Below are positions 8,674-18,617 of a DNA stretch of 64,000 nucleotides, one piece after another. Source of the stretch: CAYSGL01 sp964520985 (GTDB taxonomy: Bacteria > Pseudomonadota > Alphaproteobacteria > Micavibrionales > Micavibrionaceae); contig CAZFPB010000001.1 of NCBI GenBank assembly GCA_964520985.1, forward strand, positions 1,054,001-1,118,000, in the 5' to 3' direction. The position numbers and the translations under genes were made by a program. How positions within the stretch are numbered: position 1 is the stretch's first letter; every line of letters begins with the position of its first letter. The notes beneath the pieces were generated by a model. That model had not been told where the DNA came from. It worked only from the letters and a program-made list of their open reading frames with translations, and did no database searches.

Positions 8674-9804
8674 TTACATGCGCGGCAGTTTGGTGTCGCG
8701 GTGGATGGAACAGCTGATGATCAGGCCGAAACCGATCATTGCCGCCATCATCGCCGTACCGCCATAGGAAACGAGCGGCAACGGAATCCCCACGACCGGA
8801 ATAAGCCCCATCACCATCGCGATGTTGATAAAAGCATAGAGAGAGAAATTGACCGTCAGGCCCAGCGCCAGCAAACGGCCAAAGCCGTGACGGCATCTGA
8901 GCGAGATGACGATGCCATAGAGGAAGATCGCGCCGAGCAGCACGAGCAAGGCAATCCCGCCGATCAATCCCCACTCTTCCGCCCATAGCGTGAAAATAAA
9001 ATCAGTTTGTTTTTCGGGCAGGAAGTTCAGGTGGCTTTGCGTGCCTTTTAAGAATCCTTTTCCTTCAATGCCGCCGGATCCCAGCGCGATTTTCGATTGA
9101 ATGATGTTGTAACCGGCGCCCAGCGGATCGCTTTCCGGATTAAGAAACGTATCGACGCGGCGGCGTTGGTAATCATGCAGCAAGCTGTAGGCAATCGGCA
9201 CCGAAGCGGCGGCGCCGCCAATACCAACAAGGAAGAGCCAGAGGGGCGCGCCAGCCATAAACAGCATAGAAGCACCGCCCGCTACGATGATGACAGCTGT
9301 TCCAAGGTTTGGCTGGATAAGAACCAATCCAACGGGCGCCAGAATAATCACGGCCGAGAGAATAAGAAAGCGCATGGAGCGCATATCGTCGATGGTGGCG
9401 CTGTGGAACATCTTGGCGAGCGCAAGAATAACCGCGATTTTCATTAGTTCCGAGGGTTGGATCTGGATAAAGCCCAGATTGATCCAGCGCTGCGCACCCA
9501 TGCCGATATGCCCCATGACTTCAACGACGATCAGCAGAACGAAGCCGATCCCGTAAATGGGATAGGCCATGCGATACCAGAAACGGATATCGATCAGCGC
9601 GACGCCCAGCATCATCACCATGAACAGCAGATAGCGGGTAATGTGCTTGCCTGCCCACGGCTCGATATTGCCGCCGCCAGCGGAATAAAGTGAAAGAAAG
9701 CCGATGCCTGCGAGCAAACCAAGCAGGAACACCAACCCCCAGTTGAGATGTTGAACTTTAGACAGAAACGTTTGTTCGCTGGAAAGGCGGAAGGAATCAG
9801 ACAT
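8674..9804 (-). CDS. rodA: Rod shape-determining protein RodA (SEDS peptidoglycan glycosyltransferase)
   Basis: An inner-membrane SEDS glycosyltransferase that polymerises lipid II during cell elongation together with PBP2. The 376-residue product has about ten membrane helices. Family landmarks include AQRWINLGFIQIQPSELMKI (helix 4 and loop), the catalytic loop region with LPEKQTDFIFTLWAEEWG, and the C-terminal GIPLPLVSYGGTAM. I chose the ATG at 9804, 10 codons inside the longest frame, because it gives a conventional N-terminus; it overlaps the end of mrdA by 8 bases. It is the last gene of the mreBCD-mrdA-rodA operon. Confidence 0.94.
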   Translation of the reverse strand: MSDSFRLSSEQTFLSKVQHLNWGLVFLLGLLAGIGFLSLYSAGGGNIEPWAGKHITRYLLFMVMMLGVALIDIRFWYRMAYPIYGIGFVLLIVVEVMGHIGMGAQRWINLGFIQIQPSELMKIAVILALAKMFHSATIDDMRSMRFLILSAVIILAPVGLVLIQPNLGTAVIIVAGGASMLFMAGAPLWLFLVGIGGAAASVPIAYSLLHDYQRRRVDTFLNPESDPLGAGYNIIQSKIALGSGGIEGKGFLKGTQSHLNFLPEKQTDFIFTLWAEEWGLIGGIALLVLLGAIFLYGIVISLRCRHGFGRLLALGLTVNFSLYAFINIAMVMGLIPVVGIPLPLVSYGGTAMMAAMIGFGLIISCSIHRDTKLPRM

Positions 9805-11671
9805 TGTTTCGTCCCTTCCCATCTGGTGCCGCAATCGGCGTGCCGGCGGGATTGCGGGTTTGCGCCATCAACAACAGATCGCGCGCAATCGGCGCGGCCA
9901 CGGCCGAGCCGCCACCGCCGTGCTCGACGACGACGGAGCAGACATAGCGCGGGTCGCTGATCGGGGCGTAACCGACGAACAAGGCGTGGTGACGAAATTT
10001 CCATTCCAGCGTTTCGTTTTTAATACCCATGGCGCGTTCCTGCTTGGTGATGCGCTTGACCTGCGCGGTGCCGGTCTTACCACCCATTTCCATACCGAGG
10101 TCTTTGATACGGGCGCCGTAGGCTGTGCCTTGCTGGCTATTCACAACATCGGACATGCCGCCCATCACCATTTGCAGATGCCGGGGGTTAATTCCGATAT
10201 CGGGCCAGTTGCCGTCATGCATGACGCGGCCACCATCGACGCCGACAATCCAGGGATTGACGGCTTTTCCACCATTCACCAACCGTGACGTCATCACAGC
10301 CAGCTGCAGGGGCGTGGTAAGCATATAGCCCTGCCCGATGCTGGCGACGATGGTTTCACCCGGATGCCAGCCTTCGCCATACTGGCCCTTTTTCCACGCG
10401 ACCGTCGGCATAAGGCCGGGGCGTTCTTCTTCCAGCTCGATACCGGTACGCGCGCCCAAACCAAAGCGCTTACCCATCTCTGAAATTCTGTCGATGCCGA
10501 TATCGGTCGATATTTTATAAAAGAACGTATCGCACGATTGCATGAGGGCGCGGTGCACGTTGACCGTGCCATGCCCCTGTTTTTTCCAGCAATGGAATTT
10601 GCCGTTCCCGTATTGGTAATGGCCGGGGCAAAAGACGCTGGTGTGTTCGTTGATGATGCCCGCTTCCAGTCCCGCGAGCGCGGTAATCATTTTAAAGGTA
10701 GAGCCGGGAGGATATTGCCCCGCGATGGCCTTATATGTCATCGGGTTCGCAATATCGGCGAGGAGCTCTTCCCAGCGCTCGAAACTGATTCCATCGGTGA
10801 AATAATTCGGATCGAAACTTGGATAGGAAGCCAACGCATAGATGGCGCCGGTTTTAGCATCCATCACCACGGCCGACGCGCTGATGACTTCGGCAAGACG
10901 CATCTGCGCCGCGCGTTGCAACTCAGCGTCGATACTGAGCGCCAGACGATTACCGGGCGTACTTGCTTGCTGCGTCAGTTCGCGCACTTCGCGGCCGTTG
11001 ACGTTGACTTCCACTTCGGCGCGTCCCGCCTTGCCGCGCAGATCGTCTTCGAAGGTTTTTTCGAGGCCACCCTTGCCGATTTTGAAGCCGGGTTGGCGTA
11101 GCAAGGGGTCTGCTTCCGTTTCAGGAATATCAGTCTTGCTGGCAGCGCCGACATAACCGATCAAATGCGCGGTGGCTTCGGCAAAAGGATACGTACGGAT
11201 TTCACCGACGTCGGTGCTGATGCCGGGCAGATCGGTTAAATGTACTTCAACGGCAGCGACTTCTTCCCAGGTCAGTTTGTCTTTTACCTGCAAGGGCGCG
11301 AAGGATTGCGTCTGTTTCGACTGCTTGATGACTTTGGCCAATGTGCGTTTATCGATGGTGATGACGTTCGATAATTTTTCGAGCGCTTCTTCGATATTGC
11401 CCGCCTGCTCGCGCACGATGGTGACGCGGTAATTCTGATTGTTCAACGCAAGCGGCACGCCGAAGCGATCGATGATCTCGCCGCGCGGCGGCACGACCAG
11501 CTTCATGTTGATGCGGTTATTTTCGGCGAGCGTTTTATATTTACTTCCCTGCGATACCTGTAGCCATGCGAGGCGGCCGCCCATGACGCACAGCAAAGTG
11601 CCCTGCACCGCGCCGATCACAAACGCGCGGCGGGAGAAACGTTCGGCGCGATCCTGCTCTTTATCCAACAT
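9797..11671 (-). CDS. mrdA: Penicillin-binding protein 2 (elongation transpeptidase)
   Basis: A 624-residue class B penicillin-binding protein, the transpeptidase partner of RodA. An N-terminal membrane anchor lies near residues 14-35; the pedestal domain contains RGEIIDRFGVPLALN. The transpeptidase motifs are all present: active-site PGSTFKM, second motif SCDTFFYK (the SxD form usual for PBP2), and the third motif GGKTGTAQV. Gene order between mreD and rodA supports the call. It starts at an ATG 25 bases downstream of the mreD stop and its last bases overlap rodA. Confidence 0.95.
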   Translation of the reverse strand: MLDKEQDRAERFSRRAFVIGAVQGTLLCVMGGRLAWLQVSQGSKYKTLAENNRINMKLVVPPRGEIIDRFGVPLALNNQNYRVTIVREQAGNIEEALEKLSNVITIDKRTLAKVIKQSKQTQSFAPLQVKDKLTWEEVAAVEVHLTDLPGISTDVGEIRTYPFAEATAHLIGYVGAASKTDIPETEADPLLRQPGFKIGKGGLEKTFEDDLRGKAGRAEVEVNVNGREVRELTQQASTPGNRLALSIDAELQRAAQMRLAEVISASAVVMDAKTGAIYALASYPSFDPNYFTDGISFERWEELLADIANPMTYKAIAGQYPPGSTFKMITALAGLEAGIINEHTSVFCPGHYQYGNGKFHCWKKQGHGTVNVHRALMQSCDTFFYKISTDIGIDRISEMGKRFGLGARTGIELEEERPGLMPTVAWKKGQYGEGWHPGETIVASIGQGYMLTTPLQLAVMTSRLVNGGKAVNPWIVGVDGGRVMHDGNWPDIGINPRHLQMVMGGMSDVVNSQQGTAYGARIKDLGMEMGGKTGTAQVKRITKQERAMGIKNETLEWKFRHHALFVGYAPISDPRYVCSVVVEHGGGGSAVAAPIARDLLLMAQTRNPAGTPIAAPDGKGRNNV

Positions 11672-11696
11672 GCGTAAAGCCTATCTGGTACCTCAT

Positions 11697-12230
11697 TTAA
11701 CGCAAGCTCCGGCTTGATTCCTGCGGCAGGAAACGATGGGTAAAAACCAGTAGCAAGGATATCAGGGGGAATAACCCGATGGAGAGCAAAATTGTCCCCG
11801 CGGCAGGACGGTAATCCGGCAAGGAGAGTGTAAAAAGCGCGAACAGGCTCCATTGAATCAAACCGTATACAACGGCTGTCACGGAAAATCCGAGCCACAA
11901 TGTCACGAAAGATTGCCCCATCAGGAACAGACGCTGGTCGCGCACCACCCACTGGATGATAAGAAACAACAGCGCCGTCATACCCACCGGCATGCCGGAG
12001 AGTACATCAAATAATACCCCCCAGACAAACGCCATCAGCGGTGGGATCAGCGTGGGGCGGAAAATGGCCCAGTAGTAAACCGCCATAAGCAAGAACAGCG
12101 GGCGAATGTCACCAGCATGAGGAATCGCAAAGTTGACGAGGTTGAGGGTAAAGAGAAAACCGATGACCAACTGCGCGACACCCAGCCGCACAATCCATGT
12201 TAATTTTTCCGATGTGAGGATATCACCCAT
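11697..12230 (-). CDS. mreD: Rod shape-determining protein MreD
   Basis: A 177-residue integral inner-membrane protein with about five hydrophobic segments and the family landmark PLFLLMAVYYWAIFRP near residues 45-60, followed by FVWGVLFDVLSGMPVGM. MreD links MreC to the RodA-PBP2 synthase in the elongasome. Its identity rests on this landmark, its length and its place between mreC and mrdA. The start ATG at 12230 lies 57 bases after the mreC stop; no strong ribosome site is visible. Confidence 0.9.
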   Translation of the reverse strand: MGDILTSEKLTWIVRLGVAQLVIGFLFTLNLVNFAIPHAGDIRPLFLLMAVYYWAIFRPTLIPPLMAFVWGVLFDVLSGMPVGMTALLFLIIQWVVRDQRLFLMGQSFVTLWLGFSVTAVVYGLIQWSLFALFTLSLPDYRPAAGTILLSIGLFPLISLLLVFTHRFLPQESSRSLR

Positions 12231-12287
12231 GCCTGAGGTTATACCTCAAGAGGGCAGCTGAATCTACGTATCGCAGAGAGAAAAAGA

Positions 12288-13145
12288 TTAGTCGAGGATA
12301 CCTTGGCGCAGGTTGGGATTCTGGGAAGAATCAAGGACCCGAACATAGGTTACGCGGTTCATGTCGGCGAAGGGGCGCACGAAATAATCGCCCGCCGCAT
12401 TCTTCTCTACACGGCCAATCGGCAAGCCCGGCGGGAAGATTCCGCCATGGCCGGACGTGATGACACGGGCACCGGCTTGCATCACCGTGTCCGGCGGCAG
12501 ATGCATCAGGATCGGCAGGACATCGTTTGTGCCCGCCATAATGGCTTTCTGGCGGCTGCCTTCGATCAGGATCGGCACGCGGCTATTCATATCGGTGATC
12601 AGCAGAACGCGGGCGGAATTGCGGCCGGTTTCAATGACGCGGCCGACAAGCCCGTCTTCCCCCAGCACAGCATGATCTTTTTGCACACGGTCATTCTGGC
12701 CGGCGGCGATAATGAAGCTTTTGACGTAGGAGCTGCCGGAATCTGCCACCACGCGGGTGGTGACGAAACGGTGCTGTGGCTCGGTTTTCAGATTAAGCAG
12801 CGCCTGCAGGGACTGGTTTTCCGACTGGAGCAACAAGGCTGTCTGGTACCATTCGCGCAGGCGCGCGTTCTCATTTTGCAACTGGGCGATCTCGCCGCGC
12901 ATCTGGGCGACGCCCGAAACATCGCTGATCACGTCGGCGGCGGTCTGGAAAGGCTGGCTGACAGCCGCGAAGAGCGGCAAAAACAGGTCCCCGGCGCCGG
13001 TCCGCAGGCCTTCGGTCGTCTGGGGACGGACGAAGGAGACGACCAGCAGGATCGAGGCCATAAAGAGGAGGATGAGGGTTGTCCCGCGGCCGCCCAGATC
13101 GAACACAGGCGCCAACCGGACAAAAACCCGGCTGTTTGTGTTCAT
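12288..13145 (-). CDS. mreC: Rod shape-determining protein MreC
   Basis: A bitopic elongasome scaffold: a short cytoplasmic end, one membrane helix (about residues 20-40 from this start), a coiled coil (AQLQNENARLREWYQ region) and the periplasmic beta domain carrying VVADSGSSYVKSFIIAAG, DGLVGRVIETG and LITDMNSRVPILIE, all typical of MreC. From the ATG at 13145 the product has 285 residues. A TTG at 13205 would add 20 residues; I prefer the ATG, but neither has a convincing ribosome site. It lies between mreB and mreD. Confidence 0.92.
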   Translation of the reverse strand: MNTNSRVFVRLAPVFDLGGRGTTLILLFMASILLVVSFVRPQTTEGLRTGAGDLFLPLFAAVSQPFQTAADVISDVSGVAQMRGEIAQLQNENARLREWYQTALLLQSENQSLQALLNLKTEPQHRFVTTRVVADSGSSYVKSFIIAAGQNDRVQKDHAVLGEDGLVGRVIETGRNSARVLLITDMNSRVPILIEGSRQKAIMAGTNDVLPILMHLPPDTVMQAGARVITSGHGGIFPPGLPIGRVEKNAAGDYFVRPFADMNRVTYVRVLDSSQNPNLRQGILD

Positions 13146-13273
13146 GGAGCGGCGGTTTTTCAAACCCAGTAGTCCCTTAAAAAGCGGTTCAAGCCTTTGA
13201 ATCAAGGCCTATTGCTAGAATAACTCAATAATACAGGCACCTGCAACGGAAAAACTGGTGCCTACCAACGATC

Positions 13274-14314
<1,041 letters not shown>

Positions 14315-14413
14315 GTGGGAAAACCGCCTTAAAAAAACAATGTCAGCGACTGTGGCCCGATGAAGCGCTGAAATCAAGCCTCCATCTGAGATTTCAGCCG
14401 AATCTTTCCCATG

Positions 14414-14437
14414 AAAAAAGCCCGCTTAAGGCGGGCT
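14414..14437 (-). terminator. Rho-independent terminator of rpmJ
   Basis: On the minus strand a 7-bp GC-rich stem (AGCCCGC with GCGGGCT, loop TTAAG as read on the plus strand) is followed by a run of six T. It lies 29 bases downstream of the rpmJ stop and 100 bases upstream of mreB, so it separates rpmJ from the elongasome operon. Confidence 0.85.
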
Positions 14438-14465
14438 CATCCCTAAAGAATAGCGCTCGAAAAAA

Positions 14466-14591
14466 CTAGCCTTGGCGGGCTTTAAAACGCTTGTTCTTTT
14501 TGTTGATCACATACACGCGCCCACGGCGTTTGATAACGCGGCAGTTACGGTCGCGGAGTTTCAATGTTTTCAAGGAGTTAGCGATTTTCAT
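14466..14591 (-). CDS. rpmJ: 50S ribosomal protein L36
   Basis: A 41-residue ribosomal protein. Translation of the minus strand gives MKIANSLKTLKLRDRNC, then RVIKRRGRVYVIN, ending FKARQG, an almost textbook alphaproteobacterial L36. Only one cysteine is present, so this is the zinc-independent form that lacks the CxxC/CxxxH zinc ribbon. The gene is monocistronic: it has its own terminator downstream and 190 bases of non-coding sequence upstream, shared with the divergent EAL-domain gene. Confidence 0.95.
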   Translation of the reverse strand: MKIANSLKTLKLRDRNCRVIKRRGRVYVINKKNKRFKARQG

Positions 14592-14781
14592 AACGCGCAC
14601 CAAATCTGTTCATGTGTTAAATTCCGGCGGACCTTACCCGCCTGCCGCCCTGCTTGTCAAGCGCGGATTTCCAAGAAAATACAAAGGCGGATAGATAAAA
14701 ATCAATCTTTTGTTAATCCTAATATAAGGTTTAAACCATAGACTGAACTCCTAGATCATTGCGTGAGAATACAGGGCAAAT

Positions 14782-15540
14782 ATGACAGTTACAGCGAGCG
14801 ATCTGCAGGCGGCCTTGGGCGGGAGTGGGCTATCCCTCGCCTTTCAGCCTATTATCGAGCTTAAAAAGGGTGAAATCGTCGGTTTCGAAGCCTTCATGCG
14901 CTGGACACACCCTGTCCATGGCGCTATCCCGCCGAGCGTTTTCATCCCGCTCGCTGAAGAATCGGGTCTGATCGTTCAGGCCAGTCGCTGGGCGCTGAAA
15001 GAAGCCTGCCGCGCCTTAAAGCGGATGACGGGCGTGCTTGGCTACGATGCGCGGCACTTCGTCAGCGTCAACTTTTCCGCCACCGACCTCGACGATGAAA
15101 ATTTCCTGGAACAGCTCTACACCATTATCAGCGTGGTCGACATCGACCCCTCGCGCGTACACATCGAAATTACCGAAAAATTGCTGAATAAAAATCCCGA
15201 TAAAGCGCGGGAAATATTGGGTCTGTGCCGCAAGGCGGGCCTTGGCGTATCGATCGATGATTTTAATACTGAATCTTCTTCCCTGATCGATATTCATTCC
15301 TTTGGCATCAATATGGTCAAGATCGACCAGATCACTGATGAGCGTGTACGCGGAATCATTAACGAGGCCCACAGCCTTGGCATGAAGACCACAGCCGAAA
15401 TGGTGGAGCAGGAAGATGACGCGGTAACCCTGCGCGCCATGGGCTGCGATATGGCACAGGGATACTACTTCGCCCGCCCTATGACAGAAGCACAGATCAT
15501 CGAGCTCATGCGCGACTGGAACGTGCGGAAATCCGCCTGA
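14782..15540 (+). CDS. EAL-domain protein (cyclic-di-GMP phosphodiesterase family)
   Basis: A stand-alone EAL domain of 252 residues with no N-terminal sensor or membrane segment. The signature is EAF rather than EAL (Glu36 retained, in GFEAFMRW). Other active-site positions look kept: the NFSATDLDD asparagine, EITEKLL glutamate, the SIDDFN aspartates, VKIDQ lysine, AEMVEQ glutamate and AQGYYFARP glutamine. Loop 6, normally DDFGTGYSSL, reads DDFNTESSSL, and AEGVE reads AEMVE, so activity may be reduced or lost and the protein could be a c-di-GMP sensor. No GGDEF partner is nearby. The TTAATCCTAATATAAG upstream of it has only a one-mismatch resemblance to a CtrA site. Confidence 0.85.
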   Translation: MTVTASDLQAALGGSGLSLAFQPIIELKKGEIVGFEAFMRWTHPVHGAIPPSVFIPLAEESGLIVQASRWALKEACRALKRMTGVLGYDARHFVSVNFSATDLDDENFLEQLYTIISVVDIDPSRVHIEITEKLLNKNPDKAREILGLCRKAGLGVSIDDFNTESSSLIDIHSFGINMVKIDQITDERVRGIINEAHSLGMKTTAEMVEQEDDAVTLRAMGCDMAQGYYFARPMTEAQIIELMRDWNVRKSA

Positions 15541-15664
15541 TCCTGCCTGTATTATCAAAAATAATAGGCCGTGCGTAACTCTCCCGCGCGCCCTTCACAA
15601 ATACACTCTAATCGGGCATGGTTTTGATCATTCAGATCACGATCGATATAAGGACGACCCCATC

Positions 15665-16789
15665 ATGGCCCTGAGCATTTTTGTGCCCAAAGAGACCGCC
15701 CCTGACGAGCGCCGCGTGGCCGCCAGCCCGGACAGCGTCAAAAAGCTGGTGGCCATGGGATGTAGTGTCACCGTGGAGAGCGGGGCCGGCGCGAAGGCGT
15801 CCCTGTCCGATTCTCTCTATGAGCAGGCGGGCGCAAAAATTGGCGCGGACAACAGCGCCGATATCGTTTTGAAAGTTCAGGTCGACACATTGGATGGTGT
15901 GAAAAACGGCGCGCTGATTATTGGTATTGCCAACCCCTATAAAAATGACGCGCTGATCAAAGAAGCTGCCAGCAAAAACATCACGCTGATGGCGATGGAG
16001 CTGGTGCCGCGTATTTCGCGCGCGCAGGCGATGGATGTTCTCTCCTCGCAATCAAACCTCGCTGGCTACAAAGCCGTTCTTGAAGCCACCGCGCATTTCA
16101 CACGCGCCTTTCCGATGATGATGACGGCGGCAGGCACGGTGGCTCCGGCCAAAGTATTCGTCATGGGCGTTGGCGTAGCAGGTTTGCAAGCCGTTGCCAC
16201 GGCCAAGCGTCTGGGCGCGGTTGTATCCGCAACCGATGTGCGCCCAGCTTCGAAAGAACAGGTGAAGTCACTGGGCGCGAGCTTCATCGCAGTCGAAGAC
16301 GACGAATTCAAAGCAGCGGAAACGGCAGGCGGCTACGCCAAGGAAATGTCGGCAGAGTACAAAGCCAAACAAGCCAAGCTGATTGAAGAGACGATTGCGA
16401 AGCAGGACGTCGTGATTACCACGGCGCTGATCCCCGGACGCCCAGCGCCGAAACTTCTCACCGAAGCCATGGTGAAATCAATGAAGCCAGGATCGGTGAT
16501 TGTCGATCTCGCCGCGGAGAACGGGGGGAATTGCGAACTGACAAAAACCGGTGAAGTGATAACGGCGCACGGTGTCACGATTGTCGGTCATAAAAATCTG
16601 GCGAACCTGCTGGCGACCGATGCGTCAGCGCTGTACGCAAAAAACATTCTCAACCTGCTGGGCTTGCTGATTAAAGATTCCAGCCTCAGCATCGACTGGA
16701 ATGACGATATTGTGAAAGGAATCGCCCTCACCAAGGACGGTGCCCTCATCCACCCCACTTTTGGCGGCGCTGCCAGCCAAGCCGCATAA
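15665..16789 (+). CDS. pntAA: NAD(P) transhydrogenase subunit alpha part 1 (NAD-binding domain I)
   Basis: The soluble NAD(H)-binding subunit of the proton-translocating transhydrogenase, 374 residues, related to alanine dehydrogenase. Landmarks are VPKETAPDERRVAASP at the start, the Rossmann motif VMGVGVAGLQAVATAKRLGA at about residues 168-187, and PGSVIVDLAAENGGN. Alphaproteobacteria such as Rhodospirillum split the E. coli alpha subunit into two genes, as here. The start ATG is preceded by AAGGACGA. First gene of a tight three-gene operon that makes NADPH using the proton gradient. The 124-base gap upstream should hold the promoter. Confidence 0.96.
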   Translation: MALSIFVPKETAPDERRVAASPDSVKKLVAMGCSVTVESGAGAKASLSDSLYEQAGAKIGADNSADIVLKVQVDTLDGVKNGALIIGIANPYKNDALIKEAASKNITLMAMELVPRISRAQAMDVLSSQSNLAGYKAVLEATAHFTRAFPMMMTAAGTVAPAKVFVMGVGVAGLQAVATAKRLGAVVSATDVRPASKEQVKSLGASFIAVEDDEFKAAETAGGYAKEMSAEYKAKQAKLIEETIAKQDVVITTALIPGRPAPKLLTEAMVKSMKPGSVIVDLAAENGGNCELTKTGEVITAHGVTIVGHKNLANLLATDASALYAKNILNLLGLLIKDSSLSIDWNDDIVKGIALTKDGALIHPTFGGAASQAA

Positions 16790-16801
16790 GGAAGAGCGAT
16801 C

Positions 16802-17221
16802 ATGGAACAAGACAACGCACAATCGATCACAGAGAACGCCACTGCCATTGCCAATCAGGCGCAATCGCTGGCCAATGAAGCGGCGCGCCTTGCGGTGGAA
16901 GCTGGCACCATGGTATCGGATGTTGCCAATACGCAGGAAGCCGGATTTTTAACCACGGGATTAACCGTGTTCGTACTTGCTTGCTTCGTCGGATATTATG
17001 TGGTGTGGCGTGTCACCCCTGCCCTGCACTCGCCGCTGATGGGGATTACCAACGCAATTTCATCGGTCATTATTGTCGGCGCCGTCATTGCCGCCGGCCC
17101 GGCTGAATTTTCTTTCTCGTCACTGCTCGGCTTTATCGCCGTGGTGCTGGCGTCCATCAACATTTTCGGCGGCTTTATCGTCACCCGCCGCATGCTCAAC
17201 ATGTTTAAAAAGAAAGCATAA
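16802..17221 (+). CDS. pntAB: NAD(P) transhydrogenase subunit alpha part 2 (membrane)
   Basis: A 139-residue membrane subunit with a helical, alanine-rich N-terminal extension of about 45 residues, then three to four membrane helices. FVLACFVGYYVVWRVTPALH and SPLMGITNAISSVIIVGA are typical of the domain II part carried by PntAB, and the end FGGFIVTRRMLNMFKKK matches the family. It lies 12 bases after pntAA and 9 bases before pntB. Confidence 0.95.
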   Translation: MEQDNAQSITENATAIANQAQSLANEAARLAVEAGTMVSDVANTQEAGFLTTGLTVFVLACFVGYYVVWRVTPALHSPLMGITNAISSVIIVGAVIAAGPAEFSFSSLLGFIAVVLASINIFGGFIVTRRMLNMFKKKA

Positions 17222-17230
17222 GGTTTCATC

Positions 17231-18613
17231 ATGCTGACCCTCGCCTCCTTCGCCTATCTCGCTTCGGCGATCTGTTTCATCATGGCACTGCGCGGCCTCT
17301 CGCATCCGGAAAGTGCGCGCACAGGTCTTATGTATGGGATGATCGGTATGGCCGTTGCCATCGCCACCACCTTGATTGTCATGGTCGAAAGCCCGTGGCT
17401 GATCGCCGCCGGCATTATCATCGGCGGCGCAATCGGCACCGTGATCGCACAGAAAATTGAAATGACCGCCCTGCCGCAGCTGGTCGCAGCGTTCCACAGC
17501 CTCGTCGGTCTTGCCGCCGTGTGCGTCGCGGCCGCCGCCTTTTATAATCCCGAAGCCTATGCGATCGGGTTCCGCGGTGAAATTCTGATTACCAGCCTGA
17601 TTGAAATGGCGCTCGGCGCCGCCATCGGCGCTGTGACATTTACAGGCTCTATTATCGCATGGGGTAAATTACAGGGCGTCATATCCGGCAAGCCGGTGAC
17701 ATTCCCCATGCAGCACACGATCAATGCCGGTCTGGGCATTCTGCTGGTCATCTTGGTCGTCGCCTTGTGCGCAACCGAAAGCGCCGTGCTGTTCTGGGCT
17801 GTTGTCGCCGTGGCGCTCGCCCTTGGTATCTTGATGATCATTCCGATTGGCGGCGCCGATATGCCGGTAATCGTCTCGATGCTGAATTCCTACTCCGGCT
17901 GGGCCGCTGCCGGTATCGGCTTCACGCTGCAAAACAATTTGCTGATCATCACGGGCGCGCTGGTGGGATCGTCCGGCGCTATTCTCTCCTACATCATGTG
18001 CAAGGCGATGAACCGATCGTTCCTGTCGGTCATTCTCGGCGGGTTTGGTGCCGAGGCATCTTCGGGTAGCGCCGACGTGGGAGATCGCACGTCGAAAATC
18101 GGCTCAGCCGAAGACGCGGCATTTATCATGAAAAATGCCTCTAAAGTCATTATCGTGCCGGGATACGGTATGGCGGTGGCGCAGGCGCAGCACGTCGTGC
18201 GCGAACTGGCCGATGTCTTGAAAAAGGAAGGCGTCGAAGTCGCCTATGCCATTCACCCGGTGGCGGGCCGTATGCCAGGGCACATGAACGTGCTGCTGGC
18301 CGAAGCCAATGTGCCGTATGATGAAGTATTTGAGCTGGATGATATCAACCGCGATTTTGCACAAGCCGATGTCGCCTATGTGATCGGGGCGAATGATATT
18401 ACCAACCCGGCCGCGAAAAATGATTCCTCCTCGCCGATTTACGGGATGCCGGTACTGGATGTTGAAAAAGCCAAGACCGTCTTGTTCGTCAAACGCTCGA
18501 TGGGGTCTGGCTATGCCGGGATCGATAACCCCCTTTTCTATGCGGACAATACATACATGCTGCTGGGCGATGCCAAGAAGATGACGGAAGAAATCGTCAA
18601 GGCGATGGAATAA
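17231..18613 (+). CDS. pntB: NAD(P) transhydrogenase subunit beta
   Basis: A 460-residue subunit with about nine membrane helices (domain II) followed by the cytoplasmic NADP-binding domain III. Domain III shows VIIVPGYGMAVAQAQHVV near residue 315, YAIHPVAGRMPGHMNVLL, YVIGANDITNPAA and the lid segment VDVEKAKT-like LDVEKAKTVLFVKRSMGSGY, split here. The membrane part completes the proton channel with PntAB. The stop is 4 bases before the next gene, so the hydrolase downstream may be read through from this operon. Confidence 0.96.
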   Translation: MLTLASFAYLASAICFIMALRGLSHPESARTGLMYGMIGMAVAIATTLIVMVESPWLIAAGIIIGGAIGTVIAQKIEMTALPQLVAAFHSLVGLAAVCVAAAAFYNPEAYAIGFRGEILITSLIEMALGAAIGAVTFTGSIIAWGKLQGVISGKPVTFPMQHTINAGLGILLVILVVALCATESAVLFWAVVAVALALGILMIIPIGGADMPVIVSMLNSYSGWAAAGIGFTLQNNLLIITGALVGSSGAILSYIMCKAMNRSFLSVILGGFGAEASSGSADVGDRTSKIGSAEDAAFIMKNASKVIIVPGYGMAVAQAQHVVRELADVLKKEGVEVAYAIHPVAGRMPGHMNVLLAEANVPYDEVFELDDINRDFAQADVAYVIGANDITNPAAKNDSSSPIYGMPVLDVEKAKTVLFVKRSMGSGYAGIDNPLFYADNTYMLLGDAKKMTEEIVKAME

Positions 18614-18617
18614 ACCT

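Noticed and set aside
12303..13172. 289-residue open frame antisense to mreC
   Set aside because: Histidine/glutamine-rich product typical of a reverse-strand shadow; mreC is certain.
15546..15570. Hairpin GCCTGTATTAT / ATAATAGGC after the EAL gene
   Set aside because: The stem has a bulge, is AT-rich and has no T tract, so it is not a convincing terminator.
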